From Clostridia bacterium (GTDB taxonomy: Bacteria; Bacillota; Clostridia; Christensenellales; Borkfalkiaceae): a DNA stretch of 64,000 nucleotides. The number at the start of each line of letters is the position of its first letter. Within the stretch, counting starts at the first letter, position 1. The position numbers and the translations under genes are program-made. Under the pieces are notes generated by a model. The model saw only the letters and a list, made by a program, of their open reading frames with translations, made no database searches and had not been told where the DNA came from. The DNA is taken from contig JAFVRR010000012.1 of assembly GCA_017504165.1 (NCBI GenBank), forward strand, positions 1 to 64,000, given 5' to 3'. This document shows, in pieces, positions 63,268 through 64,000 of this stretch.

Positions 63268-63753
63268 ATGAATATTAAACTTTGCAAAAATACCGAAATT
63301 GATAAAATTATGTCAATTTACGATAACGCTAGAAACTTTATGCGCCAAACGGGAAATAATAATCAATGGATTAACGGATATCCCTCGCGCGAACTTATAT
63401 TAGAAGACCTTAAAGAAAATAGGTTTTACGGCGTTTACGATAACGAAGAATTAGTCGCAGTATTTACGCTAACCGTCGATAGCGACCCAACGTATAATAA
63501 AATTTATAACGGCAATTGGCTAAACGACGAACCTTACGCAGTCATTCATAGAATAGGCGTATTAAAGCGCGGTAAAGGAATAGCAAAACTCTGTTTTGAC
63601 TACGCCCTAACTAAATGCAACAATTTAAGAATAGACACTAGCGAAGAAAATTTAGTTATGCAAAATTGCTTACTTAAAAACGGCTTTTCATACTGCGGTG
63701 TCATCTATTTAGAAAGCGGTGCTCCCCGCCTAGCGTACCAAAAGAAAATTTAG
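63268..63753 (+). CDS. GNAT-family N-acetyltransferase
   Basis: The 161-residue protein has a GNAT acetyltransferase fold: NIKLCKNTEIDKIMSIYDNA at the start, FYGVYDNEELVAVFTLTVDS, and an acetyl-CoA segment AVIHRIGVLKRGKGIAKLCF with the RxxGxG/A-like turn. The substrate is unknown. It starts one base after the HTH gene, so they form one operon and the regulator may control it. A terminator follows. Confidence 0.85.
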   Translation: MNIKLCKNTEIDKIMSIYDNARNFMRQTGNNNQWINGYPSRELILEDLKENRFYGVYDNEELVAVFTLTVDSDPTYNKIYNGNWLNDEPYAVIHRIGVLKRGKGIAKLCFDYALTKCNNLRIDTSEENLVMQNCLLKNGFSYCGVIYLESGAPRLAYQKKI

Positions 63754-63760
63754 CAAAATA

Positions 63761-63790
63761 AAAGGATAACGTGCTGTTATCCTTTTTTTA
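63761..63790 (+). terminator. Terminator after the acetyltransferase gene
   Basis: GGATAAC pairs with GTTATCC around GTGCT and is followed by seven T residues. Confidence 0.85.
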
Positions 63791-63798
63791 TTTTTCTA

Positions 63799-63827
63799 TT
63801 GACACTATACGTATTATACTTTATAAT
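63799..63827 (+). promoter_or_regulatory. Sigma-70 promoter of the last gene
   Basis: TTGACA (63,799-63,804) and TATAAT (63,822-63,827) are 17 bases apart, a consensus promoter, about 35 bases before the next start. Confidence 0.85.
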
Positions 63828-63862
63828 TACTCTATAAATATATAACTTAAGGAATATGAAAA

Positions 63863-64000
63863 ATGACGGCAAACGATTATAAAAAATTTTTTGACAGCGC
63901 TAAAAAGAATTTTATTGCTAAAAATCCACCCGCAAACCCTAAAAAAAGTCCGTTTAGTTATCTTGACGCTATAACTGCGGAAGACGTGCTTTTTGAACCA
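63863..64000 (+). CDS. Unidentified gene, 5' end only
   Basis: The frame starts at ATG 63,863 after AAGGA and runs to the window edge (46 codons). The visible part (MTANDYKKFFDSAKKNFIAK, then PPANPKKSPFSYLDAITAED) has no recognisable domain. The strong promoter upstream suggests a well-expressed gene. Confidence 0.6.
   Translation, partial: MTANDYKKFFDSAKKNFIAKNPPANPKKSPFSYLDAITAEDVLFEP

Noticed and set aside
1..64000. CRISPR arrays, tRNA and rRNA genes
   Set aside because: No regularly spaced repeats, cloverleaf-like tRNA or rRNA sequence was recognised.

Overview
The window is a low-GC bacterial chromosome segment. It carries housekeeping genes typical of Bacillota, probably of a Clostridia-like lineage: the spore maturation pair spmA/spmB, a diadenylate cyclase, and the block Nif3 / TrmK / RpoD / DnaG. 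A complete-looking tailed-phage prophage of about 38.8 kb interrupts it. The exact taxon cannot be read from the sequence alone.

Left host arm (1-13.9 kb). Bases 1-318 hold a run of small stem-loops and a strong terminator, but no recognisable gene. On the minus strand follow a tiny membrane ORF coupled to cdaA, then holA, a ComEC-type channel and an MBL-fold hydrolase. A plus-strand structured RNA, probably 6S RNA, sits between the hydrolase and deoB. A nucleoside-salvage operon follows (pdp, deoC, deoD, deoB) behind rsmA, then tatD and metG. spmA and spmB are on the plus strand.

Prophage (about 13,874-52,708). It is inserted inside a major-facilitator transporter gene. The 3' third of that gene lies at the left end and the 5' two thirds at the right end. 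Read on the minus strand from the right, the phage has DGR target proteins and the DGR core, early genes, recombination genes (DUF1071-type annealing protein and YqaJ-type exonuclease), replication and nuclease genes, SSB, two DNA methyltransferases, a small sigma-like regulator and a Tad1-like anti-defence protein. The packaging and virion genes follow: terS, terL, portal, scaffold, capsid, adaptor, nozzle and fibre. Then come membrane proteins and a 2811-residue polyvalent protein with a metallopeptidase motif, two ADP-ribosyltransferase-like modules and other effector-like domains. The layout suggests a short-tailed, podovirus-like phage. A divergent switch with Cro-like and CI-like regulators and four operator-like 17-mers, two small membrane ORFs and a tyrosine integrase close the right end.

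The most interesting system is a diversity-generating retroelement (DGR): a reverse transcriptase, an Avd protein, a 63-base template repeat and two tandem lectin-like target proteins. Both variable repeats differ from the template only at template adenines, apart from a one-codon length change in one of them. Unusually, the targets lie in the early/lysogeny side of the prophage rather than in the tail genes. Other notable points are the Tad1-like cyclic-nucleotide sponge, the polyvalent effector protein, six internal repeats in the cytosine methyltransferase, and two homopolymer frameshifts in neighbouring phage genes.

Right host arm (52.7-64 kb). The split transporter is followed by a zinc-ribbon coiled-coil protein, Nif3-like protein, trmK, rpoD, dnaG, dgt, an SDR oxidoreductase, efp and an M24 peptidase, all on the minus strand. 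On the plus strand are an HTH membrane regulator that appears leaderless, a GNAT acetyltransferase, and the start of a further gene cut by the window edge.
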